Below are positions 1 through 7,892 of a DNA stretch of 64,000 bases, one piece after another. Made by a program: the position numbers and the translations under genes. Numbering within the stretch: the first letter of the stretch is position 1; each line of letters begins with the position of its first letter. Source of the stretch: Spongisporangium articulatum (lineage in GTDB: Bacteria; Actinomycetota; Actinomycetes; Actinomycetales; Kineosporiaceae); NCBI RefSeq assembly GCF_044465595.1, contig NZ_JBITLV010000003.1:558001-622000 (forward strand), in the 5' to 3' direction. The notes beneath the pieces are model-generated. The model worked only from the letters and a program-made list of their open reading frames with translations. It ran no database searches and had not been told where the DNA came from.

Positions 1-98
1 ACCTGGTGCGATGCGGAACCCGAGGCGCAGGCGCTCAGGCCGAGGACCACCAGGACGGTGGCGACGGCCAGCCCCGTGTTCCGCGCCTTCGCGAACAT
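1..98 (-). CDS. Lipoprotein, N-terminal fragment cut by the window edge
   Basis: Reading leftwards from an ATG at 98-96, an open frame runs off the window. It encodes a basic N-terminus (MFAKARNTG), a hydrophobic core (LAVATVLVVLGLSA), the lipobox LSAC at about residues 22-25, and then a small-residue Ser/Gly/Ala linker. This is the usual layout of an SPase II signal peptide for a membrane-anchored extracytoplasmic lipoprotein. Only about 32 residues are visible, so the function cannot be told. It lies upstream of nothing else on this strand within the window and follows etfBA in the same direction, separated by a probable terminator. Confidence 0.7.
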   Translation of the reverse strand, partial: MFAKARNTGLAVATVLVVLGLSACASGSASHQ

Positions 99-132
99 GA
101 TCCAACGGTAGGACGGCCGGGCCAAAAGCGCA

Positions 133-163
133 CCGGGAGCCACCCTGGACGGGCGGCTCCCGG
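133..163 (-). terminator. Stem-loop downstream of etfA
   Basis: A 9-bp perfect inverted repeat (CCGGGAGCC at 133-141, GGCTCCCGG at 155-163, 13-nt loop) begins 35 bp past the etfA stop, between etfA and the lipoprotein gene. There is no clear T-tract, which is common for actinobacterial terminators. Confidence 0.55.
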
Positions 164-197
164 CGCGTTCGGTGCTGAGCGGGTCAAGCCAAGGTGG

Positions 198-1157
198 TCA
201 GCCCTTGCGCTTGACGACCTCCTCGGTGGCCTGCGGCAGCACCGTGAAGAGGTCGCCGACGACACCGAAGTCGACGAGCTCGAAGATCGGCGCCTCCGCG
301 TCCTTGTTGACGGCGACGATCGTCTTGGAGGTCTGCATGCCGGCCCGGTGCTGGATCGCGCCGGAGATCCCGGCGGCGACGTACAGCGTCGGGGAGACCT
401 GCTTACCGGTCTGGCCGACCTGGCTGCTGTGCGGGTACCAGCCGGCGTCCACCGCAGCGCGGGAGGCACCGACGGCCGCACCCACGGCGTCGGCGAACTC
501 CTCGACCTTGGAGAAGTCGCCGTTGGTGCCGCGGCCGCCGGAGACCACGATCGCGGCCTCGGCGAGGTCGGGGCGACCCGACTTCTCCTTCGGCTTGCGG
601 TCGACGATCTTGGCGCCCTTGGCGGCGTCGGAGACGGTCACCGAGACGTTGACGACCTCGGGGGCGCCGCCACCGACGGCCTCGGGGGTGGCCGAGTTCG
701 GCTTGACGGTGATGACCGGGGTGCCCTTGCTGACGCCGGCCTTCACGGTGAAGGCGGCGGCGAACACGGACTGGCTGGTCACCGGGCCGGAGTCACCGGC
801 CTGGACGTCGACCGCGTCGGTGATGAGGCCCGAGTCGAGCTTCACCGCGAGGCGGGCGGCCACCTCCTTGTTCTCCGCGCTGCTGGCCACCAGCACCGCG
901 GCCGGGGACGCCTGGTCGACGACGGCCTTCAGGGCCTCGGCCTTGGGGGCGACCAGGAACTCGTCGAGCCCCTCGCCGTCGACGACGTAGGCCGTCTTGG
1001 CGCCGTACTCGCCGAGCTGGCCGGCGGCGTTGTCGTAGCCCTTGCCGATGAACACGGCGGCCGGCTCACCCAGCCGGGCGGCGATGGTGAGCAGTTCGTT
1101 GGTGGTCTTGCGGACGGCGCCGTCGATGTGATCGACGAGCACGAGAACCTGCGACAT
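198..1157 (-). CDS. etfA: Electron transfer flavoprotein subunit alpha
   Basis: 319 aa, normal length for EtfA (FixB family). EtfAB is a soluble FAD/AMP heterodimer that takes electrons from acyl-CoA and other flavin dehydrogenases and passes them to ETF:quinone oxidoreductase. The C-terminal FAD domain is complete: residues about 258-278 carry the family signature LYVAAGISGAIQHRAGMQTS, followed by KTIVAVNKD and EAPIFELVDFG. The start is the ATG at 1157 with AAAGGA about nine bases upstream. It follows etfB by 30 bp on the same strand, so the two are an operon. The pair next to an Rv3030-like gene matches M. tuberculosis Rv3028c/Rv3029c, where the genes are called fixB and fixA. Confidence 0.96.
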   Translation of the reverse strand: MSQVLVLVDHIDGAVRKTTNELLTIAARLGEPAAVFIGKGYDNAAGQLGEYGAKTAYVVDGEGLDEFLVAPKAEALKAVVDQASPAAVLVASSAENKEVAARLAVKLDSGLITDAVDVQAGDSGPVTSQSVFAAAFTVKAGVSKGTPVITVKPNSATPEAVGGGAPEVVNVSVTVSDAAKGAKIVDRKPKEKSGRPDLAEAAIVVSGGRGTNGDFSKVEEFADAVGAAVGASRAAVDAGWYPHSSQVGQTGKQVSPTLYVAAGISGAIQHRAGMQTSKTIVAVNKDAEAPIFELVDFGVVGDLFTVLPQATEEVVKRKG

Positions 1158-1187
1158 CTTCAGTGTCCTTTCGTGTGAGTCGATCGG

Positions 1188-1961
1188 TCAGACGAGCTTG
1201 GCGCCGGCGAGGAACGCGACGAGCTTGGCGCCGCCGTCCCCCTCGTCGGTGATGATCTCGCCGGCCTGGCGCGGCGGGCGCGCGGTCACGTCGGCGACGG
1301 CGGTCGTGGCGGCGCCGGAGCCCACCTCGTCGGCCGCGAGGCCCAGGTCGGACAGCGACAGCGTCTTCACCGGCTTCTTCTTGGCCGCCATGATCCCCTT
1401 GAAGTTCGGGTACCGGGGCTCGTTGATCTGGTCGGTCACGCTGATCAGCGCGGGCAGGGACGCCTCGACGGTGTCGGTGTTGGCGTCGTTGTCGCGGCGG
1501 ATCTTCGCCACGCCACCCTCGACCGTCAGCTCGCTGGCGAAGGTCACCGCGGGGATGCCCAGACGCTCGGCCACCATCGCGGGCACGACGCCGCCGGCGC
1601 CGTCGGTGGAGGCCATGCCGGTGATGACCGCGTCGTACTCCAGGGTGCCGAGGGCGGCCGCGAGGATCTTCGAGGTCGCCAGGTAGTCGGACCCGTGAAT
1701 CGCGTCGTCGACGACGTGCACGGCCTCGTCGGCGCCCATCTGCAGGGCCTTGCGCGCGGCGTCGACCGCGTCGTCCGGGCCCACGGTCAGGACGGTCACC
1801 GAACCGCCGTCGGCCTCGGCCAGCTTGAGGGCCTCTTCCACCGCGTACTCGTCGAGCTCCGACAGCAGGCCCTCGCCGGCCCGGTCCACGGTGTTGTCGG
1901 ACGCGAAGTGGGGGTCCGCCTGCGCGTCAGGCACGTACTTGACGCAAACCACGATGTTCAT
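1188..1961 (-). CDS. etfB: Electron transfer flavoprotein subunit beta
   Basis: 257 aa, typical EtfB (FixA) length; it binds AMP and partners EtfA. The N-terminus MNIVVCVKYVPD and the conserved block EPRYPNFKGIMAAKKKP at residues 181-197 are diagnostic of the family. The start is the ATG at 1961, with GAGAGG seven bases upstream. It is the first gene of the etfBA operon and is transcribed divergently from the methyltransferase at 2252, the same divergent arrangement as Rv3029c/Rv3030 in mycobacteria. Confidence 0.96.
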   Translation of the reverse strand: MNIVVCVKYVPDAQADPHFASDNTVDRAGEGLLSELDEYAVEEALKLAEADGGSVTVLTVGPDDAVDAARKALQMGADEAVHVVDDAIHGSDYLATSKILAAALGTLEYDAVITGMASTDGAGGVVPAMVAERLGIPAVTFASELTVEGGVAKIRRDNDANTDTVEASLPALISVTDQINEPRYPNFKGIMAAKKKPVKTLSLSDLGLAADEVGSGAATTAVADVTARPPRQAGEIITDEGDGGAKLVAFLAGAKLV

Positions 1962-2251
1962 GAGCGCCTCTCGGGATCTCAGTTCCAGGGGCGCGCTCCG
2001 GCCGGCAGGGACGGGCGGTCACGCCTGGTTCGGTTACTTGCGGGTGTTGCTGCAGGTACAGCGTCTCATCACCCGTCCGGGGTTCCCGCATCGGTGGATG
2101 AGGCCCAGCCCACGTTACCGGCCGGTAGCATTGCGGGCAGGTTACGTCCTGTGACATCGCTCACCGGGCGTAAGTTGTACGCCTGGACCGTCCGGTACGG
2201 CACGATCCTGCGTCTGTGTTCCGCTGAGCCGCGAGAGGAGTTCCTGGAGAC
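1962..2251. promoter_or_regulatory. Divergent promoter region between etfB and the methylglucan module
   Basis: 290 bp between two genes transcribed away from each other, so promoters for both must lie here. I see no convincing coding frame. A GGAG-type ribosome site (TCCTGGAGAC) sits just before the GTG at 2252. No -10/-35 pair can be assigned with confidence. Confidence 0.45.
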
Positions 2252-3085
2252 GTGACCTCCTCGACGACTCTCGAGCAGCTGGTCGGTGAACGCACCGTGC
2301 CGCAGCTGTGGCACGAGAACTACTGGTTCCGCCGGCACGAGATCGCCTACCTCGCCCTGGCCGGGCGGGTGCGGGACGCGGCCCGGGCGACCGCGCGGAC
2401 GACCAGGGGGACGACGTCCGCCCCGCTGGTCGTCGAGGCAGGCTGTGGTGAGGGGTACGGGATGCCCCTCCTCGAGCGGGGGTTGGCCGCGGTGCCGGGG
2501 GCCCGGATCGTCGGGCTGGACTACGACGCGGCCGCCGCGGCCCACGCGCTGCGCGCGTACGGCGGCCCGGGCACCGGGGTCGCCCGCACCAACCTGGCCC
2601 ACCTGCCGCTGCCGGACGCCGCGGTGGCCGCGGTCGTGAACTTCCAGGTGATCGAGCACCTCTGGACGCCGTGGGAGTTCCTGGCCGAGTGCCGACGGGT
2701 GCTGGCGCCCGGCGGCGTGCTGCTGGTGACCACGCCGAACCGGCTGACCTTCTCCCCCGGCCTGGGCCGCGGCGAGAAGCCGCAGAACCCGTTCCACGTC
2801 AAGGAGTTCGACACCGAGGAACTGGTGGGCACCGTCCAGTCGGCCGACGGCTCGAGTGGACTGGCCGTCGAGGAGGTGCTGGGCGTCGTCCACGGGCCCC
2901 GGCTGCGGGCCTGGGAGGCCGACCACGGCGACCTGATCGCCGCGCAGCTGGCCACGTCGCCCGCCGGGTGGGCGCCCGGCCTGGCCGAGTTCGTGACCTC
3001 GGTGACGGCCGAGGACTTCAAGCTCGTGCCGGTGGCCGACGACGTGCTCGATCTGGTGGTCGTGGCCCGCCGGGAGGACTCGTGA
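2252..3085 (+). CDS. Class I SAM-dependent methyltransferase (Rv3030-like)
   Basis: 277 aa. The Rossmann motif I is VVEAGCGEGYG at residues 60-70, followed by GARIVGLDYD and, later, VNFQVIEHLW and the LAPGGVLLVTTPNR strand typical of methyltransferase fold proteins. The GTG start has a GGAG site a few bases upstream. Its stop overlaps the GTG of the GH57 gene (GTGA), so the two are translationally coupled. By order and family this corresponds to M. tuberculosis Rv3030, reported as the sugar 6-O-methyltransferase of methylglucose lipopolysaccharide (MGLP) synthesis. That this organism makes MGLP or a related methylated glucan is inferred from synteny only. Confidence 0.85.
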   Translation: MTSSTTLEQLVGERTVPQLWHENYWFRRHEIAYLALAGRVRDAARATARTTRGTTSAPLVVEAGCGEGYGMPLLERGLAAVPGARIVGLDYDAAAAAHALRAYGGPGTGVARTNLAHLPLPDAAVAAVVNFQVIEHLWTPWEFLAECRRVLAPGGVLLVTTPNRLTFSPGLGRGEKPQNPFHVKEFDTEELVGTVQSADGSSGLAVEEVLGVVHGPRLRAWEADHGDLIAAQLATSPAGWAPGLAEFVTSVTAEDFKLVPVADDVLDLVVVARREDS

Positions 3086-4617
3086 GCGGCCCGCGCGAGC
3101 ACGAGATCGGCACCTTCTGCCTGGTGCTGCACACGCACCTGCCCTGGCTGCCGCACCACGGCCGCTGGCCGGTCGGCGAGGAGTGGCTGTACCAGGCCTG
3201 GGCCGGCAGCTACCTGCCCCTGGTGCGGGTGCTCGACGGGCTGGCCGCCGAAGGCCGGCGAGACCTGGTCACCCTGGGCGTCACGCCGATCCTGGCCGAC
3301 CAGCTCGACGACCCGTACTGCGTCGAGGCGATGGGCGCCTGGCTGGCCGACTGGCAGCTGCGGGCCACGAAGGTCGCCGCGAGCGACCCGGACCCGGCCG
3401 TGCGCGAGCTGGCCCGCGGCGAGTTCCGCAGCGCGGCACAGGCTCTCGAGGAGTGGAGCACCGGCTGGCGGGTCGGTGGGTCGCCCCGCTGGCGGGCCCT
3501 GGCCGACGCCGGGGCGATCGAGCTGCTCGGCGGCCCGGCCACGCACCCCGTGCTGCCGCTGCTCGAGACCGACGTCGCGCGGATCGCGCTGGCGGTCGGG
3601 CTGGACGACGCCCGCTCGCGGTTCGGGTCGGCCCCCGCGGGGATCTGGGCGCCCGAGTGCGGCTGGCAGCCGGGCCTCGAGAAGCTGTACGCCGAGGCCG
3701 GTATCGGCCACCTCGTGATGGACGAGGAGACCCTCGCCGGCCGCACCACCAGCCGGGGGCACCGCCTGGGCGACACGGACGTCGTGGCCTTCGGCCGCGA
3801 CCTGTCCATCACCAACCGGATCTGGTCGTCGCGGGCCGGGTACCCGACCGGGCCGTACTACCGCGACTTCCACGCCGTGCACCCCGTCGACGGCCTGCGC
3901 CTGTGGCGGGTGACCGGCCCGGGCTCCGAGAAGGCGCCCTACGAGCCGGCTTCCGCGGCGGCGTCGATCGAGCGGGATGCGCACGACTTCGTCGACCACG
4001 TGCGGGCGAAGCTGGCCCAGGTCGCCGCCCGCGACGGGAGGCCCGGGCTGGTCGTGGCCGCCTACGACACCGAACTGTTCGGGCACTGGTGGCACGAGGG
4101 TCCGGCGTTCCTGGACCGGGTGCTGCGCCTGCTGCCCGAGGCCGGGATCCGGCTGAACACGCTGCGCGGGGCCGTCGAGGCCGGCCTGGTCGCCGACGAA
4201 CCGGTGCTGCCGCCCGCCGGGACCTGGGGGGCGGGCAAGGACTTCCGGCTGTGGGCCGGTGACGCGGTCGGCGAGCTGCTGGCCGACGGGACGCACGTGC
4301 AGAAGCGGCTGCTCGGCGTCCTGGAGCACGAGCTGTCGGCCGGGCGGCTGCGCTCGCGCCGGACCGACCTCGACCAGCTGGTCCGCGAGACGCTGATGCA
4401 CCTGTCCGGCGACTGGGCCTTCATGATCAGCCGCGACCAGGCCCCCGACTACGCCTGGCGGCGTTCGGCCGGGCACCGCGACGCCGTGCACTGGATCGCC
4501 GACGCGATCGGCCGCGGCCTCGAGGACGGGGTGGCCGCCGCCCGGGCCGTGGCCAACGGGGGTGCGCCCTTCCCGCACCTCGACGCCCGGTCGCTCGTCG
4601 ACGTCCTGAACCGATGA
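3082..4617 (+). CDS. GH57 1,4-alpha-glucan branching enzyme (Rv3031-like)
   Basis: 511 aa from the GTG at 3082. It has the GH57 N-terminal motif HTHLPW at residues 17-22, the nucleophile region GIWAPECGW (Glu192) and the acid/base region YDTELFGHWWHEGP (Asp329), then a helical C-terminal domain. Family members of this length transfer alpha-1,4 chains to 6-positions and make branches. It lies between the methyltransferase (4-bp overlap) and the GT4 gene (13-bp gap). In mycobacteria the equivalent gene Rv3031 belongs to MGLP synthesis. No glgB-type GH13 branching enzyme is present in this window, so this may also be the local branching activity for glycogen-like glucan; that is inference. Confidence 0.88.
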   Translation: MSGPREHEIGTFCLVLHTHLPWLPHHGRWPVGEEWLYQAWAGSYLPLVRVLDGLAAEGRRDLVTLGVTPILADQLDDPYCVEAMGAWLADWQLRATKVAASDPDPAVRELARGEFRSAAQALEEWSTGWRVGGSPRWRALADAGAIELLGGPATHPVLPLLETDVARIALAVGLDDARSRFGSAPAGIWAPECGWQPGLEKLYAEAGIGHLVMDEETLAGRTTSRGHRLGDTDVVAFGRDLSITNRIWSSRAGYPTGPYYRDFHAVHPVDGLRLWRVTGPGSEKAPYEPASAAASIERDAHDFVDHVRAKLAQVAARDGRPGLVVAAYDTELFGHWWHEGPAFLDRVLRLLPEAGIRLNTLRGAVEAGLVADEPVLPPAGTWGAGKDFRLWAGDAVGELLADGTHVQKRLLGVLEHELSAGRLRSRRTDLDQLVRETLMHLSGDWAFMISRDQAPDYAWRRSAGHRDAVHWIADAIGRGLEDGVAAARAVANGGAPFPHLDARSLVDVLNR

Positions 4618-4630
4618 GGCCCCGGAACGG

Positions 4631-5935
4631 ATGACGACCGCGAAAGGTCGCGTGCTGCACGTCGTCTGGGAGTACCCGCCGGTCATCTACGGCGGCCTGG
4701 CTCGGCACGCGGAAGCCCTCACCCGGGCCCAGGCCGACGCCGGCTGGGACGTGCACGTGCTGACCGCGGCCGAGGACGTCACCCAGCCCGAGCGCCGGGT
4801 CCCGGGCGGGACGACGCACCGCCGCGGGATCACCGTGCACCGAGCCCGGCGCCGCCGACCCCGGACCGGCTGGGACGACCTGCTCACCGCCGCGGGGGAA
4901 CTCGAGGACGCCCTGCTGGCCACCGGCACCGCGCTGATGGACGGCGTGAGCGTCGTGCACGCGCACGACTGGATCGGCGCCCGGGCCGCCGCCGTCCTGG
5001 CCCGGCGGGCCGGCGTGCCGCTGGTGGTGACCGTGCACGCCACCGAGTGGGGCCGCCACGCCGGGCGGATCGGCCCGACGGACCGCGAGGCGGGCGACCC
5101 GGCCTCGACCGAGACGGCACTCGTGCACGCCCTCGAACGGCAGGCGGTGGTCGCGGCCGCCGCCGTGATCGTGTGCTCGAACGCGATGCGCGACGAGGTG
5201 GTCGCGGTGCTGGACGCCGACCCGGCCCGCGTGCACGTCGTCCCCAACGCGGTCGACGCCGACGCCTGGCGCTGCGGGCGGGCGTCCGTGCGCGAGGCCC
5301 GCCGCTACTGGCTGACGGGCGCCACCGTCGGCGGCGCCCGGCCGGACGTCGGCGAGAACCCGCGCGCCGCAGGTCGTCCCGGCGCCCCGACGGGCACCGA
5401 GGACGGGCCACTCATCGTGGCGGCCGGGCGCCTGGAGTGGGAGAAGGGGTTCTCCACCCTGATCCGGGCCATGCCGTCGCTGCGCAAGCAGTTCCCCGGT
5501 CTGCGGGTGGTCCTGGCCGGGCGGGGCGGCTACGCGGGCCGGTTGTGCGAGCTGGCCGCCGACCTGGGGGTGCTGGACTCGCTGGTGATGCCCGGCTGGC
5601 TGGCGGGCCGTGACCTGGCCGCGCTCTACGCGGCCTCGGACGCGGTCGTCGTCCCCTCCCGGTACGAGCCGTCCGGGCTGGTCGCCCGCGAGGCGCAGGC
5701 CGCCGGCGCGACGGTCGTCACGACGGACGTCGGCGGGCTGGCCGACGCGGTCGTGCCGGGCCGGACCGGCGAGCGGGTGAAGGTCGGTGACGTGCACGGC
5801 CTGCACGACACCCTGGCCCAACTCGTCCGCGACCCCGTACGGGCCCACGGGCTGGCCGACGCCGGGCGGGTGGCCGTGCAGAGCCTGACCTGGCCCGACG
5901 TCGCCGCCCGCACCCTCGCCCTCTACCCCTCGTGA
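4631..5935 (+). CDS. GT4 alpha-glucan glycosyltransferase (Rv3032-like)
   Basis: 434 aa, GT-B fold. The N-terminal domain shows EYPPVIYGGLARH, with a glycine-rich acceptor loop, and VVHAHDWIGA. The C-terminal donor domain has VAAGRLEWEKGF and the EX7E motif EPSGLVARE (Glu346 and Glu354). The ATG start follows the GH57 stop by 13 bp. The family includes M. tuberculosis Rv3032, an alpha-1,4-glucosyltransferase that elongates MGLP and contributes to glycogen. The gene order methyltransferase, GH57, GT4 matches Rv3030-3032. Its stop codon lies inside the left arm of the palindrome at 5929-6016. Confidence 0.88.
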   Translation: MTTAKGRVLHVVWEYPPVIYGGLARHAEALTRAQADAGWDVHVLTAAEDVTQPERRVPGGTTHRRGITVHRARRRRPRTGWDDLLTAAGELEDALLATGTALMDGVSVVHAHDWIGARAAAVLARRAGVPLVVTVHATEWGRHAGRIGPTDREAGDPASTETALVHALERQAVVAAAAVIVCSNAMRDEVVAVLDADPARVHVVPNAVDADAWRCGRASVREARRYWLTGATVGGARPDVGENPRAAGRPGAPTGTEDGPLIVAAGRLEWEKGFSTLIRAMPSLRKQFPGLRVVLAGRGGYAGRLCELAADLGVLDSLVMPGWLAGRDLAALYAASDAVVVPSRYEPSGLVAREAQAAGATVVTTDVGGLADAVVPGRTGERVKVGDVHGLHDTLAQLVRDPVRAHGLADAGRVAVQSLTWPDVAARTLALYPS

Positions 5936-6016
5936 TCATGGAAACTTCTACTCTGCCGGGCCGCCCGGCGCGGCGGGGATGCTCCGAGCGAGAGTAGAAG
6001 TTTCCATGATCACGAG
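5929..6016. repeat. Palindrome, TGATCATG family, copy a (26-bp perfect arms)
   Basis: The arms 5929-5954 and 5991-6016 are perfect reverse complements over 26 bp. Each outer end begins with CTCGTGATCATG. The 36-bp loop is GC-rich. The element fills the gap between two convergent genes: the left arm contains the stop codon of the GT4 gene, and the right arm ends at the base next to the stop codon of the acyltransferase. It could act as a bidirectional terminator. Related elements lie at 37173-37254, 40987-41059 and 50824-50849. Confidence 0.9.
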
Positions 6017-6724
6017 CTAGAAGGCGGCGTGCTTGCGGGCCATGTCGGCCAGGGCGGCCCGCTGCGCCGCCGCCTCGCGGTAGCGCTCGTCGCGGTCGGC
6101 CACGACCTTGCCCGGCACGCCGGCGATGATGGCCCGGTCCGGGTAGACCCCGCGGGCCACGGCGTGCGCGGCGAGCACCGAGCCCTCGCCGATGATCGTG
6201 CCGCGTAGGACGCTCGACTTCACGCCCATCCACGTACCCGGGCCGATCCGCACCGGCGTCTTCACGATGCCCTGGTGCATGATCCACGAGTGCACGTCGT
6301 CGATCACGTGGTCGAAGTCGCAGATGTACGTCCAGTCGGAGATCAGCGTGCCGGCGCCGATCTCGATGTCGAGGAAGCAGTTGACCGTGTTGTCGCTGCC
6401 GAACACGGTGTGGTCGCCGATGCGCAGCGTGCCGTCGTGGGCGCGCAGCCGGGTCATGTCGCCCAGGTGCACGAACTTCCCGATGACCAGCCGCCCGTAC
6501 CCGGTGTGCGCGTAGACGGTGCAGCCCTTGCCCAGGAAGACCATGCCCTCGAGCACGACGTCCGGGCGGCGCAGTCGCAGCACGAACAGCCGCCAGTAGC
6601 GGACCAGGAAGAACGGCGTCCAGGCCCGGTTCTTCACGATCCAGCGCAGCGACCCCAGCGTCAGGTAACGGGCCTGACGGGGGTCACGGCCGTGACGGAG
6701 GCGGTAGGCCCAGGCGCGGAACAT
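6017..6724 (-). CDS. Hexapeptide-repeat (LbH) acyltransferase, Rv3034c-like
   Basis: 235 aa. A left-handed beta-helix region of imperfect hexapeptides runs from about residue 55 to 190 (for example VFLGKGCTVYAHTGYGRL and IGDHTVFGSDNTVN), as in WcaF/maltose O-acetyltransferase-like enzymes that acylate sugars from acyl-CoA. The C-terminus is charged and helical. It converges on the MGLP-like module, and mycobacteria have an acyltransferase (Rv3034c) two genes from Rv3032. Acylation of the methylated glucan is therefore a reasonable role, but the substrate is inferred from position. Confidence 0.8.
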   Translation of the reverse strand: MFRAWAYRLRHGRDPRQARYLTLGSLRWIVKNRAWTPFFLVRYWRLFVLRLRRPDVVLEGMVFLGKGCTVYAHTGYGRLVIGKFVHLGDMTRLRAHDGTLRIGDHTVFGSDNTVNCFLDIEIGAGTLISDWTYICDFDHVIDDVHSWIMHQGIVKTPVRIGPGTWMGVKSSVLRGTIIGEGSVLAAHAVARGVYPDRAIIAGVPGKVVADRDERYREAAAQRAALADMARKHAAF

Positions 6725-6746
6725 GCGAGCACCCTAGCGACGGGGT

Positions 6747-7748
6747 TCAGCCGCCGATCGAGACGGGCAGCGTGATCTGGCGGGCCGGGAAGTCCAGGAA
6801 CAGGATGGCGGTCGCCGGGCAGCGCAGCAGCCGGGCGGACAGCCCCGCCACGGGTTCCGGGACGACGACGGTCAGGTGGTTGTCGACGTAGTGCTGCCGG
6901 GCCGGGCCCAGCCAGCCGGTCGACCCGTAGCAGCGGCAGACCAGGCTGCGCTCGACCTCGCGACGGCGGGCGGCCTCGCGGCGTCCGGTCAGGGCGCGCA
7001 CCACGTTGATGCCCCCGGTCGGGGTCAGCCGGCGACCACTGGCCCCCAGGCCCCGGGCGACCGCGTGCCACTTCTGGCGCCCCTCGGGCGGCAGGCTGCG
7101 CTCACCGGCGCCGGCCATCGCGAGCCGGCCGGCGGCGTCCGGCCGTCCGGCCTTGACCAGCAGGTCAGCGGCGAAGGCGGCGGGGTCCTCGTCGGCCAGG
7201 GCGACGTGCTGGGCCTTGCCGACGAGCTCGAGGGCCCGGCGGACGTCGTCCGGCCCCGGCCCCTCGGCCCCCTCCGGCGAGACGCCCACCACGGCTGCGG
7301 CCTCGATCGCCAGCAGGCGCGGGTCGCGGCTGCCCCCCGCGCGGGCGGCGGCCGCCGCCTCGCCGGCCTCGGCCAGCGCCCCCACGGACTGCGCGGCCAG
7401 GGCCACCACCCAGTGCACCGTGGCCTCCGCGGGCATCTCGGTGCGCGCGGTACGCAGCGCGAGCATCCCGTCGGGCTCGCCGGACATCACCTTCGCGGCG
7501 CGCAGCAGCAGCTCCAGCCAGGGGTCGGGGGCCAGCCCGGGGTCGCGGTCGCCGTCGAGCTCCTTCAGCTCACGCAGCGCGGTCGCGTGGTCGAGGGCCA
7601 GGACCGCCAGTTCACCGCGGCGCAGCGTGTCGGCCGGGGTCTGCGCGGGGTGCACCTGCAACGACTCGTCGAACAGCCCGGCTCCGGCCAGCGCTCGACT
7701 CCAGTGACGTCGCAGGTCACTGGGGATGTCGTCCGGGGACTGGCTCAC
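6747..7748 (-). CDS. Conserved hypothetical protein, helical
   Basis: 333 aa from a GTG at 7748. I do not recognise the family. The first 230 residues are Ala/Leu/Arg/Glu-rich helices arranged like degenerate TPR-type repeats (for example LALDHATALRELKELDGD). The last 90 residues are more beta-rich (ARQHYVDNHLTVVVPEP, AILFLDFPARQITLPV) and may be a separate domain. There is no signal peptide or membrane segment. It lies 22 bp from the acyltransferase on the same strand and may be co-transcribed with it. In M. tuberculosis this interval holds other genes, so it is a lineage-specific addition to the neighbourhood. Confidence 0.65.
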   Translation of the reverse strand: MSQSPDDIPSDLRRHWSRALAGAGLFDESLQVHPAQTPADTLRRGELAVLALDHATALRELKELDGDRDPGLAPDPWLELLLRAAKVMSGEPDGMLALRTARTEMPAEATVHWVVALAAQSVGALAEAGEAAAAARAGGSRDPRLLAIEAAAVVGVSPEGAEGPGPDDVRRALELVGKAQHVALADEDPAAFAADLLVKAGRPDAAGRLAMAGAGERSLPPEGRQKWHAVARGLGASGRRLTPTGGINVVRALTGRREAARRREVERSLVCRCYGSTGWLGPARQHYVDNHLTVVVPEPVAGLSARLLRCPATAILFLDFPARQITLPVSIGG

Positions 7749-7892
7749 CCGTGGACTATCGGCAGGCGCGGCATGGTCGTTGAGCCTACCGGCATCCCCG
7801 TGACCGGACGATCACAGTCCGTGTAGTTCGCGTGAATTCACACGATTGGCGGACCAATGTCCCCAGCGACCACGCGCAGCGTGGCGACGGGC

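Noticed and set aside
2521..4686. Very long minus-strand open frame opposite the methyltransferase and GH57 genes
   Set aside because: Composition is that of the antisense of a high-GC gene, with no recognisable domain. The plus-strand frames carry clear family motifs.
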